Shown here piece after piece: positions 41,778-50,555 of a DNA stretch of 64,000 nucleotides (position 1 is the stretch's first letter; each line of letters starts with the position of its first letter). The stretch covers positions 5,281,001 to 5,345,000 of the forward strand of contig NZ_CP114905.1 in the NCBI RefSeq assembly GCF_027497195.1, in the 5' to 3' direction. The notes beneath the pieces were generated by a model that saw nothing but the letters and a program-made list of their open reading frames with translations, did no database searches and had not been told where the DNA came from. Both the position numbers and the translations under genes were made by a program. This DNA is from Streptomyces sp. WMMC500. GTDB lineage: Bacteria > Actinomycetota > Actinomycetes > Streptomycetales > Streptomycetaceae.

Positions 41778-43112
41778 TCAGACCCGGTCACGGTCGTCGT
41801 CCGGGCTGTCGGTGGGCGCCTTGAGGCCGTCCAGGTGCCGGCGGAGGCGTTTGGCATCACGCGGGCTGCTCCTGCCGTACATCTCCAGGGCCTGGGCGTG
41901 GAACCGGGCGGCGTCTGCGAGGCGGTGTTGCTCCCGGGCGATGTCGCCGAGCATCTCCCGTACGCGGGCGATCCAGCGTGACGACCCGACGGCGACGAAC
42001 TCGTCGTGGGCCAGGCGCAGATCGTACAGGGCGGTGGCGTAGTCGCCGTCATGTGCTTGGGCCCGGCCGAGCCAGGCCAGGGCACGAGCGGCGTCGAAGG
42101 CATGGCGCTCCGCGACGAGGGCGGCGCGCGCCTCGCTCAGGAGTGTGATCGCCTCGGTGGGGCGGTCGCGGACGAGGGCCACCCGCCCCAGGCAGACGTC
42201 GCAGAGCGCGACCCCGCGTACGTCGCCGAGCGTGCGGAGCAGCCCGCGGGCGCGGCGCAGGAACGGCTCCGACTGACGGGGGTGGTTCGCGTCCAGGTGG
42301 GTGCCGCCGAGTTCGTACAGGGCCCGGGCGACGCCGAGTTCGTCCCCGGCGGTCCTGGCCGCGGCGATGACCCGGGTGAAGGCGACGGTGGCCTGTGCAT
42401 GCCGGCCGGCGTTGCGCAGGGCGACACCCCAGGTGCGAAGGATCTCGCGCTGCGCCGACGCGTGGCCGCACCGCTGGGCGGCGTCGTACGCCAGCTCGTG
42501 GGCTTCGAGCCATCCGGGGTAGTGGTGGAAGGCCGTCCAGCAGGGCCTCATGGCGTGCACCAGCCGCCAGGTGCTTCCGTGCAGCCCGGCGGCGTGGGCG
42601 GCGCGGACCGCGGCCATGAGAATGGTGTGCTGGGCATCCAGCCAGGCCAGGGCTTCGGAGGCGGTGGTGAAGGCCGGTGCGTCGGCGGGCGGGTGGTGGT
42701 GGTCGCGGTCCAGGTCCCGGTAGCCGCGGTCCAGGAGGTGCGCGGCGGCCGTGGCGGCGGCCAGGAGCCAGTCCAGCGCCCGGCGCAGCGGCTCCCCGGC
42801 GACGGGGTCGGGCTCCTCGTGATCGAGGCGGTCGAGCCGGCCGAGCTGGTCGACATGTGTACGGGGATGGGTACCGACTGCGCCGCGGAGTCCGTAGACC
42901 GGGCCGCGGACCGGGTGCCTGCCGTGCCGCTCCAGCAGTCCGGCGTCCGCCAGCGCCGCCAGCGCCTCGCCCGCGGCCCGGCCGCGCAGCGCGCAGGCGG
43001 CGGCGGTCAGCTCCACGTCCACGTCGGCGAAGGGCAGCCGCGCCAGGCACCGGTGGACGTGCGCCTCGGAGTCGTCAAGTGCGGCGTGGCCGGGGTGGGA
43101 TGTGTCGGTCAT
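41778..43112 (-). CDS. TPR regulator-like protein lacking an NTPase domain
   Basis: A 444-residue protein. A winged-helix-like N-terminal part (HVHRCLARLPFADVDVELTAAACALRGRAAGEALAALADAGLLE) is followed by TPR-like repeats, easily seen as HASAQREILRTWGVALRNAGRHAQATVAFTRVIAAA, GVARALYELGGTHLD and ALCDVCLGRVALVRDRPTEAITLLSEARAAL. The sequence resembles the C-terminal half of AfsR/NB-ARC-type regulators, but no Walker motifs and no SARP DNA-binding domain are present. It may be a stand-alone sensor or the remnant of a larger regulator. ATG 43112 has AAGG six bases upstream. It is convergent with the SnoaL-SRPBCC gene. Confidence 0.78.
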   Translation of the reverse strand: MTDTSHPGHAALDDSEAHVHRCLARLPFADVDVELTAAACALRGRAAGEALAALADAGLLERHGRHPVRGPVYGLRGAVGTHPRTHVDQLGRLDRLDHEEPDPVAGEPLRRALDWLLAAATAAAHLLDRGYRDLDRDHHHPPADAPAFTTASEALAWLDAQHTILMAAVRAAHAAGLHGSTWRLVHAMRPCWTAFHHYPGWLEAHELAYDAAQRCGHASAQREILRTWGVALRNAGRHAQATVAFTRVIAAARTAGDELGVARALYELGGTHLDANHPRQSEPFLRRARGLLRTLGDVRGVALCDVCLGRVALVRDRPTEAITLLSEARAALVAERHAFDAARALAWLGRAQAHDGDYATALYDLRLAHDEFVAVGSSRWIARVREMLGDIAREQHRLADAARFHAQALEMYGRSSPRDAKRLRRHLDGLKAPTDSPDDDRDRV

Positions 43113-43313
43113 CGTCACCTTCTGGTCGGCTGCGGGCGTGGCGCGCGCGTGTGCATCCGTCGGCGGCGTACAAGGCTGAGCGCGACACCCCGCGCAACGG
43201 CAGACCGGTGGGCGGGGCGGCCCCGGACCGGCGGGCCGGCCCGGACCTGCGGAGCAGGGGGTGGTGGGCCGAACCCGTGACGGCCCTCACCACGGGAGCG
43301 GCTGCGGAACGGT

Positions 43314-44513
43314 TCAATCCGGGGTGTGCGGAGGCGCCGTCGGGGACAGCCCGCGGTGAACTGCCCGTCCCGCGCAGAACCCGTGGGTGCGCCGGAGAAC
43401 TCGGTTACCGGTCCGAGGCCCGCTCAACCGCACCGCGCCGAGCACATCGTCCGCAACCACCCGGCCTTTCTCAGCCTCTCCGCGGCTCGGTGGAGCCGCA
43501 CGCGCCTCGTCCGCCGTACCACGTGGTGTCCGCGTTTCTCTGCCTGTTCGTTCGCTGCCGCCGCTCGTCACCACGATCGCGACACCGACGATGATCAGCA
43601 GGAGCCAGGGTGCGGCCGCCGGCTCGATGCTCTGGCTCATCAGCGACCAGGCGGCGAGAGCGGCGATGGGGCTCTCCAGCAGGAGGAGGACGCTGACCGT
43701 CGTCGCCGGTGCTCTGCCGAGCACGAAGTTCAGCGCGCCGAGCCCCAGGAGCTGGGGCAGGATGAGCAGCCCGAGCAGGGACAGGTGCGTGGATCCGTCG
43801 AAACCTGACAGCGGGATGCCGGCCAGCCAGCAGAGGGCGAGGAGTTCCAGACTGCAGACCAGTGCGGTGAACGTCGAATACACCGGTGTGCTCACGGCTG
43901 CGCGTGCCCGTTCGCTCAGCGAGGTGTATCCGGCCAGGGCGATGGCGCCCACGAGGGCGAGAAGATCGCCCAGCAACACCGTGCTCCCGGACTGCATGTC
44001 GAGACCGGCGGCGGCGGCCGCTCCCACCACGGCGAGCGTGAGACCTGCCCACGTCCTGCCGGACGCCCGGGCGCCTTGCGCCGCGGCGATGAGGGCCTGC
44101 CAGACGGGCTGGGTGGCGACGAGCGCGGTGGACATGGCGACCGACGTCAGCCGGGTGCTCGTCATGAAGGCCGCGAAGTGGCAGGCGAGCGCGGAGGCCG
44201 CGAGGAAGCCGCAGGCCAGGGGCCGCCACTGCGCCCGGCGCAGGAGGGGTCGCTTCCCGCGCACCACGAGCACCAGTTGGCGATGGCGCAGCACCAACAG
44301 GAGCGGCACGAGGACGGCCACCCCCAGGAAGTTGCGCCAGAAGGCCATGGCAATCGGCGAGGCGGAGGCCGCGGCGGTGAGCGGAGCGGTGGCCGCGAAG
44401 GCGGTGACAGTGACCAGGGTCGCCGCCGTGGACAGCGGATCCATTCCCCACTTCGGCCGTTGGATACGGCGAGTTGTGGGAATGGCGTCCGGCAGCAGAA
44501 CTTTTTCTGTCAT
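43314..44513 (-). CDS. EamA/DMT-family transporter
   Basis: A 399-residue membrane protein with about ten helices in two EamA repeats: TLVTVTAFAATAPLTAAASA and FWRNFLGVAVLVPLLLVL in the first; AGYTSLSERARAA, LICSLELLALCWLAG-type segments and SLLGLLILPQLLGLGALNFVLGRAPATTVSVLLLLESPIAALAAW in the second. It should export a small metabolite, possibly the product of a neighbouring enzyme; the substrate is unknown. After about residue 325 comes a basic, unconserved 75-residue tail, longer than normal for the family. The reading frame could have lost its original stop. ATG 44513 is chosen over an upstream one by family length. Confidence 0.85.
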   Translation of the reverse strand: MTEKVLLPDAIPTTRRIQRPKWGMDPLSTAATLVTVTAFAATAPLTAAASASPIAMAFWRNFLGVAVLVPLLLVLRHRQLVLVVRGKRPLLRRAQWRPLACGFLAASALACHFAAFMTSTRLTSVAMSTALVATQPVWQALIAAAQGARASGRTWAGLTLAVVGAAAAAGLDMQSGSTVLLGDLLALVGAIALAGYTSLSERARAAVSTPVYSTFTALVCSLELLALCWLAGIPLSGFDGSTHLSLLGLLILPQLLGLGALNFVLGRAPATTVSVLLLLESPIAALAAWSLMSQSIEPAAAPWLLLIIVGVAIVVTSGGSERTGRETRTPRGTADEARAAPPSRGEAEKGRVVADDVLGAVRLSGPRTGNRVLRRTHGFCAGRAVHRGLSPTAPPHTPD

Positions 44514-44785
44514 GAGCGGGGCCACACCTCTGATGTCGGATGCGTCGGTGAGTGCGTCGAATGGTCCCGATGCCGGACGATATTCGCTCGCGGTGGTCTA
44601 CGGAGTCCGGGGAGGGCCTTCCCGCCCTGAATTCGCCCCTACTACGTGGGCGCGGTGACGTCAGTTCATTCCGGTTTGGTGCGGCAAAGTCACGCAAAGT
44701 TCGGGCTGAACCTTCATGAACCCTTCCGCCGCTCTCCCCGTTGCAGTCAGCAGACGGTTGGCAGACGACGATCAGGAGCAGACAT

Positions 44786-45916
44786 ATGGCATCGCGAAGA
44801 GAGGCCGGCCGGGTTGCGGTTCACGAGGAACCGGAGAACTCCTCCGTGCGGCACGGGAATCTCGGCGTCGTTCCCCCGGACTGGTACAGGGCCACCACGT
44901 CCGACGGCGTGCCCGGCGTGCGCGTAAAGCGGCCTGATGAGGTGCTGCGCGAGCGCGCGCCCGTGCGTCCGCACCGCCGGGGCGGCGGACGCGTCAGGGC
45001 GCTGGCCGGATCCCTCGCGGCGGCGGCCGTGCTCGTCGTCGCGGTCCCCGTGGTATCCGCCGGCCCGGCCAGCGCCGCCGACTGCGCGGCCGGGTGGAAC
45101 AGCTCGGCGGTCTACTGGGGGGACGACGTGGTCTCCTACGAGGGCCGCAACTGGGTGGCCAAGTGGTGGACGCTGGGCGAGGTGCCCGGCACCACCGGGG
45201 AGTGGGGGGTCTGGGCCGACCAGGGCGCCTGCGGCGGCGGGGGCGCCCCGGCGCCTGACGACCCGCCGCCCGGCGACTCGGCGCCTGACGTCCCGTCGGG
45301 GGCCGTGGTGAGCGAGGCGCAGTTCAACGAGATGTTCCCGGACCGGAACCCCCTCTATACGTACCAGGGCCTGACCGAGGCCATGGGTTCGTACCCGGCC
45401 TTCGCCAACACCGGCGACGACAGGATGAAGAGGCTGGAGGCGGCCGCGTTCCTTGCCAACGTCAGCCACGAGACGGGCGGCCTCGTCCACGTCGTGGAGC
45501 AGAACCAGGCCAACTACCCCCACTACTGCGACGCGGCCCAGTCCTACGGCTGCCCGGCCGGGCAGGCCGCGTACTACGGTCGCGGGCCCATCCAGCTCAG
45601 TTGGAACTTCAACTACAAGGCCGCCGGCGACGCGCTGGGCATCGACCTGCTCAACGACCCCTGGCGGGTGGAGCGGGAGCCGGCCGTGGCCTGGCAGACC
45701 GGTCTGTGGTACTGGATGACCCAGAGCGGCCCCGGCACCATGCCCGGGCACACGGCCATGGTCACGGGTGCCGGCTTCGGTGAGTCGATCCGCTCGATCA
45801 ACGGCGCCCTGGAGTGCGACGGGGCCAACCCCGCGCAGGTCCAGAGCCGCATCGGCAACTACCAGCGTTTCACCCAGATCCTGGGCGTCACGCACGGCAA
45901 CCTTCTCACCTGCTGA
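44786..45916 (+). CDS. GH19 chitinase with chitin-binding domain
   Basis: A 376-residue secreted enzyme. The signal segment is at about 71-97 (RALAGSLAAAAVLVVAVPVVSAGPASA) and is preceded by a ~69-residue polar N-terminal extension. After cleavage come a CBM5/12-type chitin-binding domain (VVSYEGRNWVAKWWTLGEVPG, ending in two Cys) and a Pro-rich linker. The catalytic domain (about 172-376) has Glu229 in ANVSHETGG and Glu238 in VVEQNQ, spaced nine residues apart as in Streptomyces GH19 chitinases (E147/E156 type), and YYGRGPIQLSWNFNY. It hydrolyses chitin with inversion. The ATG 44786 has AGGAG at ideal distance, so the long N-terminus is probably translated. Confidence 0.92.
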   Translation: MASRREAGRVAVHEEPENSSVRHGNLGVVPPDWYRATTSDGVPGVRVKRPDEVLRERAPVRPHRRGGGRVRALAGSLAAAAVLVVAVPVVSAGPASAADCAAGWNSSAVYWGDDVVSYEGRNWVAKWWTLGEVPGTTGEWGVWADQGACGGGGAPAPDDPPPGDSAPDVPSGAVVSEAQFNEMFPDRNPLYTYQGLTEAMGSYPAFANTGDDRMKRLEAAAFLANVSHETGGLVHVVEQNQANYPHYCDAAQSYGCPAGQAAYYGRGPIQLSWNFNYKAAGDALGIDLLNDPWRVEREPAVAWQTGLWYWMTQSGPGTMPGHTAMVTGAGFGESIRSINGALECDGANPAQVQSRIGNYQRFTQILGVTHGNLLTC

Positions 45917-45940
45917 TCCACCGCCGCAGCCGCGCGACGA

Positions 45941-45964
45941 GCCCCAGGGCCGCTGCCCTGGGGC
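45941..45964 (+). terminator. Terminator of the chitinase gene
   Basis: GCCCCAGGGC-CGCT-GCCCTGGGGC, a perfect 10-bp stem with a 4-base loop, 25 bases past the stop, followed by TTCG. Confidence 0.85.
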
Positions 45965-46167
45965 TTCGCCGTCTCCTGGCCGTGCGGGGCACGCTCTGGT
46001 CGAGGCTGGGTGTGCCGTGTGCTGGACGTGGCGGAGTCCGTCGGTACGTTGCTCGTTCGGCGCTAGGGCCGGGGCGGTTCAAACCGTTCGGACAAGCCGG
46101 CGGGCATCGAGGGTTGCGGGCCCTGCCGTCTTCGGTGCGGGGTACGGCTGGGGGTTGCATTTCTGCG

Positions 46168-47112
46168 TCACTTCGCCGGGCCATTCCCCGGCGACCGAGG
46201 ACGGGAACTCCCGAAGCCGCCGTGGAACGGCTGGCTCGGCTCGTCGTACCGTTGGGTCTGGCCGCTGTAGCCGGAGGATGCCGGGGGTCCGTAGGCGTAC
46301 GAGGCTTGGGGGTTGGACGGGCCTGCGGTGCCGGTGTACTGCTGGTTCGCCCAGTCGTACCCGGCGGTCGGATCCCCGTAGCCGGTGGGTGCCGGGGTTC
46401 CGTAGGCGTACGGCGCTTGGGGGTTGGAGGGGCCTGCGGTGCCGGTGTACTGCTGGCTCGGTATGTCGTACCCGTGGGCTTGGCCGCTGTAGCCGGAGGA
46501 TGCCGGGAGTCCGTAGGCGTACGAGGCTTGGGGGTTGGACGGGCCTACGGTGCCGGTGTACTGCTGGCTCGTCCAGTCGTACCCGCCGGTCGGATCCCCG
46601 TAGCCGGTGGGTGCCGGGGTTCCGTAGGCGTACGGTGCTTGGGGGTTGGAGGGGCCTGCGGTGCCGGTGTACTGCTGGCTCGGTATGTCGTACCCGCCGG
46701 CCGGGCCGGTGGGTGCCGCGGATCCCCCAGCAGCCTGCTCTCTCAGCAGTCCTTCAGACCACTTCTTGAACTCTTCCTCCGCTTCCCTGTTCGACGCTAT
46801 AGCCTGCGCAATACCGCTCTCGAATTTCGCGCGAGTCATTCCCCGTGCTGCAGCGAATTCCTCCTTGGACTGCCCGCTCTCTTTCCAGTCGAGAAAGAGT
46901 GCCATACTTCTGTTCGCACCGGACTGTTTTTCCCATTTGAGGTCTACGCCATACTTGAGGTGATTTTGTACCCAGTATCTGAAGGTTTCCCTTTTCTCCT
47001 TCAAGTCGTCTCGGGCGAAATCCGTTAGGTCCAGAGGGCTTTCATTGTAGCGTGCAAGGGCATCAGCAATAACTGCCCGATCATGGTTGGGTTTCCTTGG
47101 CTTTCCTGGCAT
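46168..47112 (-). CDS. Repetitive Tyr/Pro/Gly-rich protein with helical N-terminal domain (family member 3)
   Basis: A 314-residue protein. Residues 1-140 form a compact, charged helical domain (HDRAVIADALARYNESPLDLTDFARDDLKEKRETFRYW, SKEEFAAARGMTRAKFESGIAQAIASN), which looks like two helix-turn-helix or SAM-like units. Residues 141-288 are four 37-residue repeats of the type YD-xx-SQQYTGTAGPSNPQAxYAYG, arranged as two nearly identical 74-residue pairs. A short Gly/Pro/Arg tail follows. The first part is visibly AT-richer than the rest of the window, a sign of horizontal origin. GGAAAG precedes the ATG. Function is unknown. Related in style to the proteins at 32582, 35949 and 52572. Confidence 0.82.
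   Translation of the reverse strand: MPGKPRKPNHDRAVIADALARYNESPLDLTDFARDDLKEKRETFRYWVQNHLKYGVDLKWEKQSGANRSMALFLDWKESGQSKEEFAAARGMTRAKFESGIAQAIASNREAEEEFKKWSEGLLREQAAGGSAAPTGPAGGYDIPSQQYTGTAGPSNPQAPYAYGTPAPTGYGDPTGGYDWTSQQYTGTVGPSNPQASYAYGLPASSGYSGQAHGYDIPSQQYTGTAGPSNPQAPYAYGTPAPTGYGDPTAGYDWANQQYTGTAGPSNPQASYAYGPPASSGYSGQTQRYDEPSQPFHGGFGSSRPRSPGNGPAK
46249..46692. repeat. Tandem repeat: two 222-bp units of two 111-bp half-repeats
   Basis: Encodes residues 141-288 of the protein above. Odd and even 111-bp units differ; odd units read YDIPSQQ with GYGDPT and even units YDW-xx-QQ with GYSGQ. The 222-bp copies are almost identical, implying recent duplication. Confidence 0.85.
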
Positions 47113-48034
47113 TTATCATCTTTCCGGGTTCGGTGGTCGGTGAGGGGAGCGCCCGGCGCCCGTTCTCGCACCCTCTACTACGGCGCGCAGTGCCCGAACG
47201 GTTCAGCGGCGACGGCCTCTTCGCGTCCCCACGCGCCTGAGCGCGGTAGGGGTTCATGTGGACATCGATGTGATCAGCACGAAGGCGAAGGGATCCTTCA
47301 CGCGGGCGGGCCGGCCGGCGGAGACATCGGCGGGATCCGCCGGCGATGCGGGGTCAGATGCGGGTAGGCGGCATCCGCGGTGTGGCAGATACCAGCACAC
47401 CAGCCGGTCCGCCGCCCGCTCCCCCCTTGTCTCCCGCGCCTGCACCCGCGCGCCCGCGTAGACACGCGGCAGGTCGTGTCAGGGTGTAGCGCCCCGGCAC
47501 GTGCTCGGTGAGCAGGTGGGCGCGGGTGAGCTCGGACGGTGAGCCGGGCACGCCGATGTCTTCGCCGGGGCAGGTCCGCGACCTCGACGGCACGCCGCTG
47601 GCGCATGCCGAGTCGGACCGACGGCCCGACCGGAAAGCCGCTCGACGCCGCCGGCCGGCACCCGTGACGCCCGGCGCACCTGCACGTCATCGTGCGAGCT
47701 GAGCGCCACCGCCAGGTCACGCCCCGGCTGTGTTTCACCGGTGGTGAGTGCCTCGACGACCGCGTCGCCCGGGCTGTGAAGGACGACCTGATCCTCGGGC
47801 CGAAGCCGGGCCCCGACGCTCGTCTGCGGGTCGAGTACGACTTCGTGCGCGAGCCGGCGCGCCGACCGGTGAACCACTCTGAGCCGCGACACGTGGTGCG
47901 GATGTCGATGAAGTGCCGCCGCAGTGGGCCGTGCAGTCCGCTGTGGCGTGCACGGCGAACTGGCGGATGCGGCCTCACCCGGCCATGACGGCCAGCGTGT
48001 CCCCCACTGGAACCCTCCGCACTAAGGAAGCGCT
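47113..48034. pseudogene. Degraded region, no intact gene
   Basis: More than 900 bp without a credible gene. On the minus strand, pieces of protein-like sequence appear in more than one frame, for example DPQTSVGARLRPEDQVVLHS with GDAVVEAL (about 47730-47850) and PGEDIGVPGSPSELTRAHLL (about 47510-47570). This pattern suggests an old, frameshifted gene I cannot name. Confidence 0.35.
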
Positions 48035-49399
48035 ATGGCAACGGAGCAGCTCATCACGCCGCCGGTCGGCAGACCAAGCGACGGTGTCACTCCGCTGCGC
48101 CGGTTCGTGCCCGCGATCATGCTGTCTCAGTTCGGCTTCCACGTCGCGCTCACTACTCCGCTCCAACTGCTGCTCGCGTTGCACCTCAAGGACATCACGG
48201 GTGGCGAAGCGACCACCGCGTTCGGGATCGTCACAGGTTTCGGCGCGTTTGTCGCGATCGTGTTCACCCCCGTCGCCGGCCGGGTTTCGGACCGTACCCG
48301 TGTCCGGTTCGGCCGGCGCCGCCCCTGGCTCCTCACCGGCTCCCTGCTGGCCGCGCTTGCTTTGATCGGGGTGACTTTCACGACGCAGGTCTGGCAGGTC
48401 GTGCTGCTGTGGTGCGGAGTGCAGGCGGTCGCGAGCTTCCAGGACGCCGCGAACAGTGCCCTCGTCGCGGACCAGGTCGCCGAGCACCGCAGAGGAGGCG
48501 TATCCGGGTTCGTCGGCCTGGCCGCGGCCATGGGGCCGCTTATCGGCCTGTCACTTGCCAACGCGTTCCCGGAGGGAAGCGCCGGTCAGTGGTGGGCCAT
48601 CGCGCTTTTCGCCATCGGGGCGAGCACCGTTGCCGTCCTCCTGCTGCGTGATCCGCGAAGCAGCACGCCGAAGCCACCGCTGAATCCGCGGGACGTTGCT
48701 TCGACGTTCTGGTTCGACCCGCGGAGCCACCCGGCGTTCGGATGGGCATGGCTCGTCCGCTTCCTGATCATGTGCGCTTTCGCATCCAGCACCTTCAGCA
48801 CCTTCTTCCTCATGGAGCGCTTCGACGTAAGCGAGCAGGAGATCGGAGGTGTCGTGCTGAAACTTGCGGTGCTCACCATCGGATGCGTTGCCGTCTCCAG
48901 TGTGGTCGCCGGCTATCTCTCCGACATGTTTCGGCGGCAGAAGCCGTTTGTGGTCTTCGCCGGGGTGTTGGCGGCCGCAGCGCTCATCCTGATGGCGGGG
49001 GCCCGGGACATGGCGCTCATCTACGCGGGGGTGGCCGCCATCGGAGTCGGCCTGGGAACCTTTCTCGCCGTCGATCTGGCGGTGTGCGTACGGCTGCTGC
49101 CCAGCAAGGACGACGCGGGCAAGGACCTCGCGATCATCAACATCGCCGCTTCGCTGCCGCAGTCGTTCGTGCCGTTCGCCGCGCCCGCATTCCTGATGCT
49201 GGGCGGCTATCAGGCGCTTTTCACGGCTCTGGCCGCCATGGGTGTGCTCGGCGCTCTGGCCACCTTCAAGCTTCCCGAGATCGGACGCGAGCACGAGCCG
49301 AGCCGCTGGATCGCGCCGATCGCCGGCGGTGATCGGCTCCCGGAGCGGAAACACCACACCGAGCTTGCTCTCGTCCCCAGCACATCTGAAATAGAGTGA
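48035..49399 (+). CDS. MFS transporter
   Basis: A 454-residue membrane protein with twelve predicted helices. The loop between helices 2 and 3 has the MFS signature (AGRVSDRTRVRFGRRRPW, the GxxxDRxGRR-type motif) and helix 5 has GLAAAMGPLIGLSLANAF. Repeats of the second half are AVLTIGCVAVSSVVAGYLSDMFRRQKP. The GRRRPWLLTGSLLAAL pattern is like that of GPH/sugar-type and some drug MFS proteins; substrate unknown. AAGGAAG lies upstream of the ATG. The next gene follows after 10 bases, so the transporter is probably part of an operon with the flavin and FAD enzymes and may export their product. Confidence 0.88.
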   Translation: MATEQLITPPVGRPSDGVTPLRRFVPAIMLSQFGFHVALTTPLQLLLALHLKDITGGEATTAFGIVTGFGAFVAIVFTPVAGRVSDRTRVRFGRRRPWLLTGSLLAALALIGVTFTTQVWQVVLLWCGVQAVASFQDAANSALVADQVAEHRRGGVSGFVGLAAAMGPLIGLSLANAFPEGSAGQWWAIALFAIGASTVAVLLLRDPRSSTPKPPLNPRDVASTFWFDPRSHPAFGWAWLVRFLIMCAFASSTFSTFFLMERFDVSEQEIGGVVLKLAVLTIGCVAVSSVVAGYLSDMFRRQKPFVVFAGVLAAAALILMAGARDMALIYAGVAAIGVGLGTFLAVDLAVCVRLLPSKDDAGKDLAIINIAASLPQSFVPFAAPAFLMLGGYQALFTALAAMGVLGALATFKLPEIGREHEPSRWIAPIAGGDRLPERKHHTELALVPSTSEIE

Positions 49400-49409
49400 G
49401 GTTGCGCGC

Positions 49410-50354
49410 GTGATATCCCTCGAACCGGCGGTGGGCGAGACCGTCGACGCCCACCGGACCTGTGAGTTCGCTACTCTTGCCCGGGACGGCACCCCGATCG
49501 TCTGGCCGACGGTAACCCTTCGCCGCGACGACGGCACATTCCTCGTCACCACGTCGATCGGCTTGTCCCAGAAAGCGCTGAACGTTCGTCGTGACGGCCG
49601 GGTGGCCCTGCTCTTCTCCGATCCCACCGGCAGTGGGCTGGACGCCCCACAAGAGGTGTTCGTGCCGGGTACGGCGGTGTGTCCGGAGCAGATCGTGACC
49701 GCACCCTCGGGCGACGAGGCGTACTGGTCGATGCTCTTCGATCGTCAGCCCGACAGCCGACGCTCTATGGACCGGCCCGCCCGCTGGCTCATGGACTGGT
49801 ACTACCTGCGGCTGAGCATCACCATCAGCCCCACCGAGGTGCGCACTCGCGCGCCTCTGACCACGCCGCCCGGTGACCGGGGCGACGCGGCAGGCCGGAC
49901 GAGTTCCCTGCCCGGCGCCGGCATTCTCGCCCGCTTCCCCACCGCCGTGCTCGGCGCGCGGGACGCTCACGGTGCCCCGCTGCTCATGCGGACGCGGACC
50001 GTGGCGAGGCCCGACGGGTTCCTGGTCGAACCGGCCGCCGACTGCGACGTCGTACCCGGCCCGGCCAGCCTCCTCGTGCACCGCCACGATGACCGCCTCG
50101 CCGGCCTCTACTACGCACTGGTGCGGGGTGAGCTGCGGCAGTCCGATGACGGCGACTGGCTGCTGGTGCCACACCGGGTGATCGAGCCGATCGGCGACGG
50201 CGGCCCACGCACCCAGGTACGCACGCTGCGTACCGTTCGCCGGACGGCCACGGCCTATCTGCACGGGCGTGGTCTGCAGCGACCGCGTGTGGACTGGCAG
50301 GCTCTGAAGACTCTCGCCGCAGCGTCCGCGTCCCGGGCCGCCGCTGAAACCTGA
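49410..50354 (+). CDS. Pyridoxamine 5'-phosphate oxidase-like split-barrel protein
   Basis: A 314-residue protein with a split beta-barrel in the first ~150 residues: FATLARDGTPIVWPTVTLRRDDGTFLVTTSIGLSQKALNVRRDGRVALLFSDPTG is the classic FMN/F420-binding PNPOx-like pattern. The second half repeats related strands (TAVLGARDAHGAPLLMRTRT, GPASLLVHRHDDRLAGLYY), suggesting a two-domain tandem barrel. Cofactor may be F420 or FMN; the reaction is unknown. GTG 49410 has GAGG nine bases before it. It lies between the MFS transporter and the FAD oxidoreductase on the same strand and is probably co-transcribed. Confidence 0.82.
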   Translation: MISLEPAVGETVDAHRTCEFATLARDGTPIVWPTVTLRRDDGTFLVTTSIGLSQKALNVRRDGRVALLFSDPTGSGLDAPQEVFVPGTAVCPEQIVTAPSGDEAYWSMLFDRQPDSRRSMDRPARWLMDWYYLRLSITISPTEVRTRAPLTTPPGDRGDAAGRTSSLPGAGILARFPTAVLGARDAHGAPLLMRTRTVARPDGFLVEPAADCDVVPGPASLLVHRHDDRLAGLYYALVRGELRQSDDGDWLLVPHRVIEPIGDGGPRTQVRTLRTVRRTATAYLHGRGLQRPRVDWQALKTLAAASASRAAAET

Positions 50355-50555
50355 TCACCCGGGGTCCCGGCCGCAGCGAGGACACATCCGCGGCCCGGAC
50401 AGCGAGAACAGCATGTCACCGGGGAGCCGTGGAGGCGCCTCCGCCGACTCGCGCGCCGCCGCGTGGCCCGCTTCACCTCGCCCCGGAAGCCGGCGGCATC
50501 AACTGGCCGCATGCCGCTGCCACCTGCTCACAGAAACAACGAAAGGCACTGCAAG

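Noticed and set aside
47113..48034. Plus-strand and minus-strand short frames as genes
   Set aside because: None has an RBS with a continuous, protein-like composition; fragments switch frames, consistent with decay.
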